Of a stretch of 6,002 bases of DNA, positions 4,967 through 6,002 are shown one piece after another. The position numbers were made by a program, and so were the translations under genes. The DNA lies in assembly GCA_036274055.1 (NCBI GenBank), contig DASUGM010000162.1, positions 1-6,002 on the forward strand, given 5' to 3'. The stretch's first letter is position 1. The number at the start of each line of letters is the position of its first letter. This DNA is from DASUGM01 sp036274055. Lineage in GTDB: Bacteria; Acidobacteriota; Vicinamibacteria; Vicinamibacterales; SCN-69-37. Under the pieces are notes generated by a model. The model made no database searches. It was given only the letters and a program-made list of their open reading frames with translations, and had not been told where the DNA came from.

Positions 4967-6002
4967 ATGGCGATCCGGCGCGTCTCTTCGGCGGTGCTCG
5001 TCGGCGTTCTCCTTCTGTTCGTCGGACTGGGGGTCTCCGCCGTTGCCGGCGACCAGCAGACCGACGTCACCGTCCATGAGTGGGGCACGTTTACCACTGT
5101 TGCAGCACCGGACGGTCAGGCGCTCCAATGGACGCCGCTCGGCGGCCCGACCGATCTGCCGTGTTTCGTAGAGCACTACAAGAACGGGGACTACAAGGTT
5201 CTACTCAGCACCGACAATCCGCTCTACGACTACGAGACCGCCCGCAGAAGTCTGCCCGGCAAGGTCCGCATGGAGACGCCGGTCCTCTACTTCTACGCCG
5301 ATCGCGCGACGCGTCTGGACATCAGCGTCGGCTTCGACCGCGGCCTGTTTACCGAGTGGTACCCCAAGGCAGTCGTCTCTCAGCCGGCAGCGTTCAAGAA
5401 CGCGCTGAGTAATCCGCAGTTCCGGGCGTCGATGCGCTGGTCCGGTGTGGACGTGCTGCCTGGCACGTCGCCGACGCTGCCGCGCGAAAAGACGAGCAGC
5501 CACTACTATGCGGCGCGCGCGGTCGACGCCGCGCCGATCCGCGTCAACGGCCAGGACGAAGCGTTCCTGTTCTACCGCGGTGTCGGCGGCTTCGACGTGC
5601 CGATCTCGACGACGCTGCGCGAGGACGGATCGGTGGTGGTGAAGAACACCGGTGCGCAGGCGCTGCAGGGCGTGATCCTGTTCACCAGCCGCGACGGGAA
5701 AATCGGCTATCGTGTGCAGGGCGCGGTCGAAAGCGAAGCGACGCTCGCAGCGCCCACGCTCGACGGCACGTTCGACGGCCTGCGTCGCGAGCTGGAGAAG
5801 ACGCTGACCGCGCGCGGCCTGTTCGCGAAGGAAGCCGCGGCGATGGTCGAAACCTGGCGCGACTCCTGGTTCGAGGAGGGCACGCGCGTGTTCTACATCC
5901 TGCCGGTGCCGGCGGTCGACGCGATCCTGCCGCTCGCGATCAATCCGGCGCCGAAAACGGTCGCGCGTGTGTTCGTCGGCCGGTCCGAACTGATCACGCC
6001 GG
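4967..6002 (+). CDS. Exported uncharacterised protein, partial at right edge
   Basis: The frame is open from the ATG at 4967 to the window edge, giving 345 residues without a stop; the 3' end is missing. A signal peptide is clear: MAIRRVSSAV, then hydrophobic LVGVLLLFVGLGV, likely cleavage after SAVA at residue 27. The mature part opens with VHEWGTFTTV (36-45). Other strong blocks are LPCFVEHY (64-71), KVRMETPVLYFYADR (99-113), LFTEWYP (127-133), SSHYYAARAV, and ETWRDSWFEEGTRVFYILP (295-313) followed by ARVFVGRSEL. These tryptophan- and aromatic-rich blocks resemble hypothetical secreted proteins I have seen in Acidobacteria, Planctomycetes and Myxococcota, but I know no function or named domain. 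The part seen has one cysteine (66), no transmembrane helix after the signal, and no catalytic motif I recognise. It probably has its own promoter, as a terminator-like palindrome lies between it and the upstream gene. Confidence 0.9.
   Translation, partial: MAIRRVSSAVLVGVLLLFVGLGVSAVAGDQQTDVTVHEWGTFTTVAAPDGQALQWTPLGGPTDLPCFVEHYKNGDYKVLLSTDNPLYDYETARRSLPGKVRMETPVLYFYADRATRLDISVGFDRGLFTEWYPKAVVSQPAAFKNALSNPQFRASMRWSGVDVLPGTSPTLPREKTSSHYYAARAVDAAPIRVNGQDEAFLFYRGVGGFDVPISTTLREDGSVVVKNTGAQALQGVILFTSRDGKIGYRVQGAVESEATLAAPTLDGTFDGLRRELEKTLTARGLFAKEAAAMVETWRDSWFEEGTRVFYILPVPAVDAILPLAINPAPKTVARVFVGRSELITP

Noticed and set aside
4821..5171. 116-codon plus-strand open frame over the palindrome
   Set aside because: It runs through the inverted repeat and then out of frame through the start of the exported gene at 4967. 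It was kept only as part of the read-through argument.

Overview
The window is about two-thirds G+C bacterial DNA. Four genes for exported proteins take up nearly all of it, separated by short repeat-rich gaps. Taxonomic origin is inference only. The strongly GC-biased third codon positions, the many secreted beta-propeller proteins of the 'WPTWRGP' type and the degenerate heptamer repeats between genes suggest an Acidobacteriota-like organism (Vicinamibacteria type) or a similar soil bacterium, possibly a metagenome contig. No rRNA, tRNA or taxonomic marker is present to confirm this.

Layout. 1-147 holds no gene but contains a large inverted repeat, whose arms are tandem 7-base units, just past the stop of the first gene. 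148-1371 (minus) encodes an exported YVTN/YncE-type seven-bladed beta-propeller with a His/Met-rich insert. A 19-bp gap separates it from the divergent gene at 1391-3460 (plus), an exported protein with three Ig-like domains followed by a LVIVD-repeat propeller. 3461-3502 is a short gap of degenerate 'CGATTG' heptamers that run on into the signal-peptide codons of the next gene, 3503-4837 (plus), a PQQ/BamB-like propeller. A 27-bp perfect palindrome begins right at that gene's stop codon and is flanked by 8-bp direct repeats, so it looks like a small inserted element. 4967 to the right edge (plus) is the first 345 residues of an exported protein I recognise only as an uncharacterised type. It stays open to the edge.

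How the genes fit together. All four products carry N-terminal signal peptides and should act outside the cytoplasm. Three are beta-propellers from three different sequence families placed side by side. None has a visible catalytic motif, so their joint role (surface binding, scaffolding, metal handling, or assembly of a secreted complex) cannot be assigned from sequence. The first two genes are divergent with almost no space between starts, so each promoter must lie inside the other gene. The second and third may be co-transcribed. The fourth is probably separated from them by the palindrome, which could end transcription in both directions.

The most noteworthy items are the palindrome with a candidate target-site duplication that supplies part of a stop codon, the heptamer repeat serving as signal-peptide coding sequence, the propeller cluster itself, and the unassigned fourth gene.
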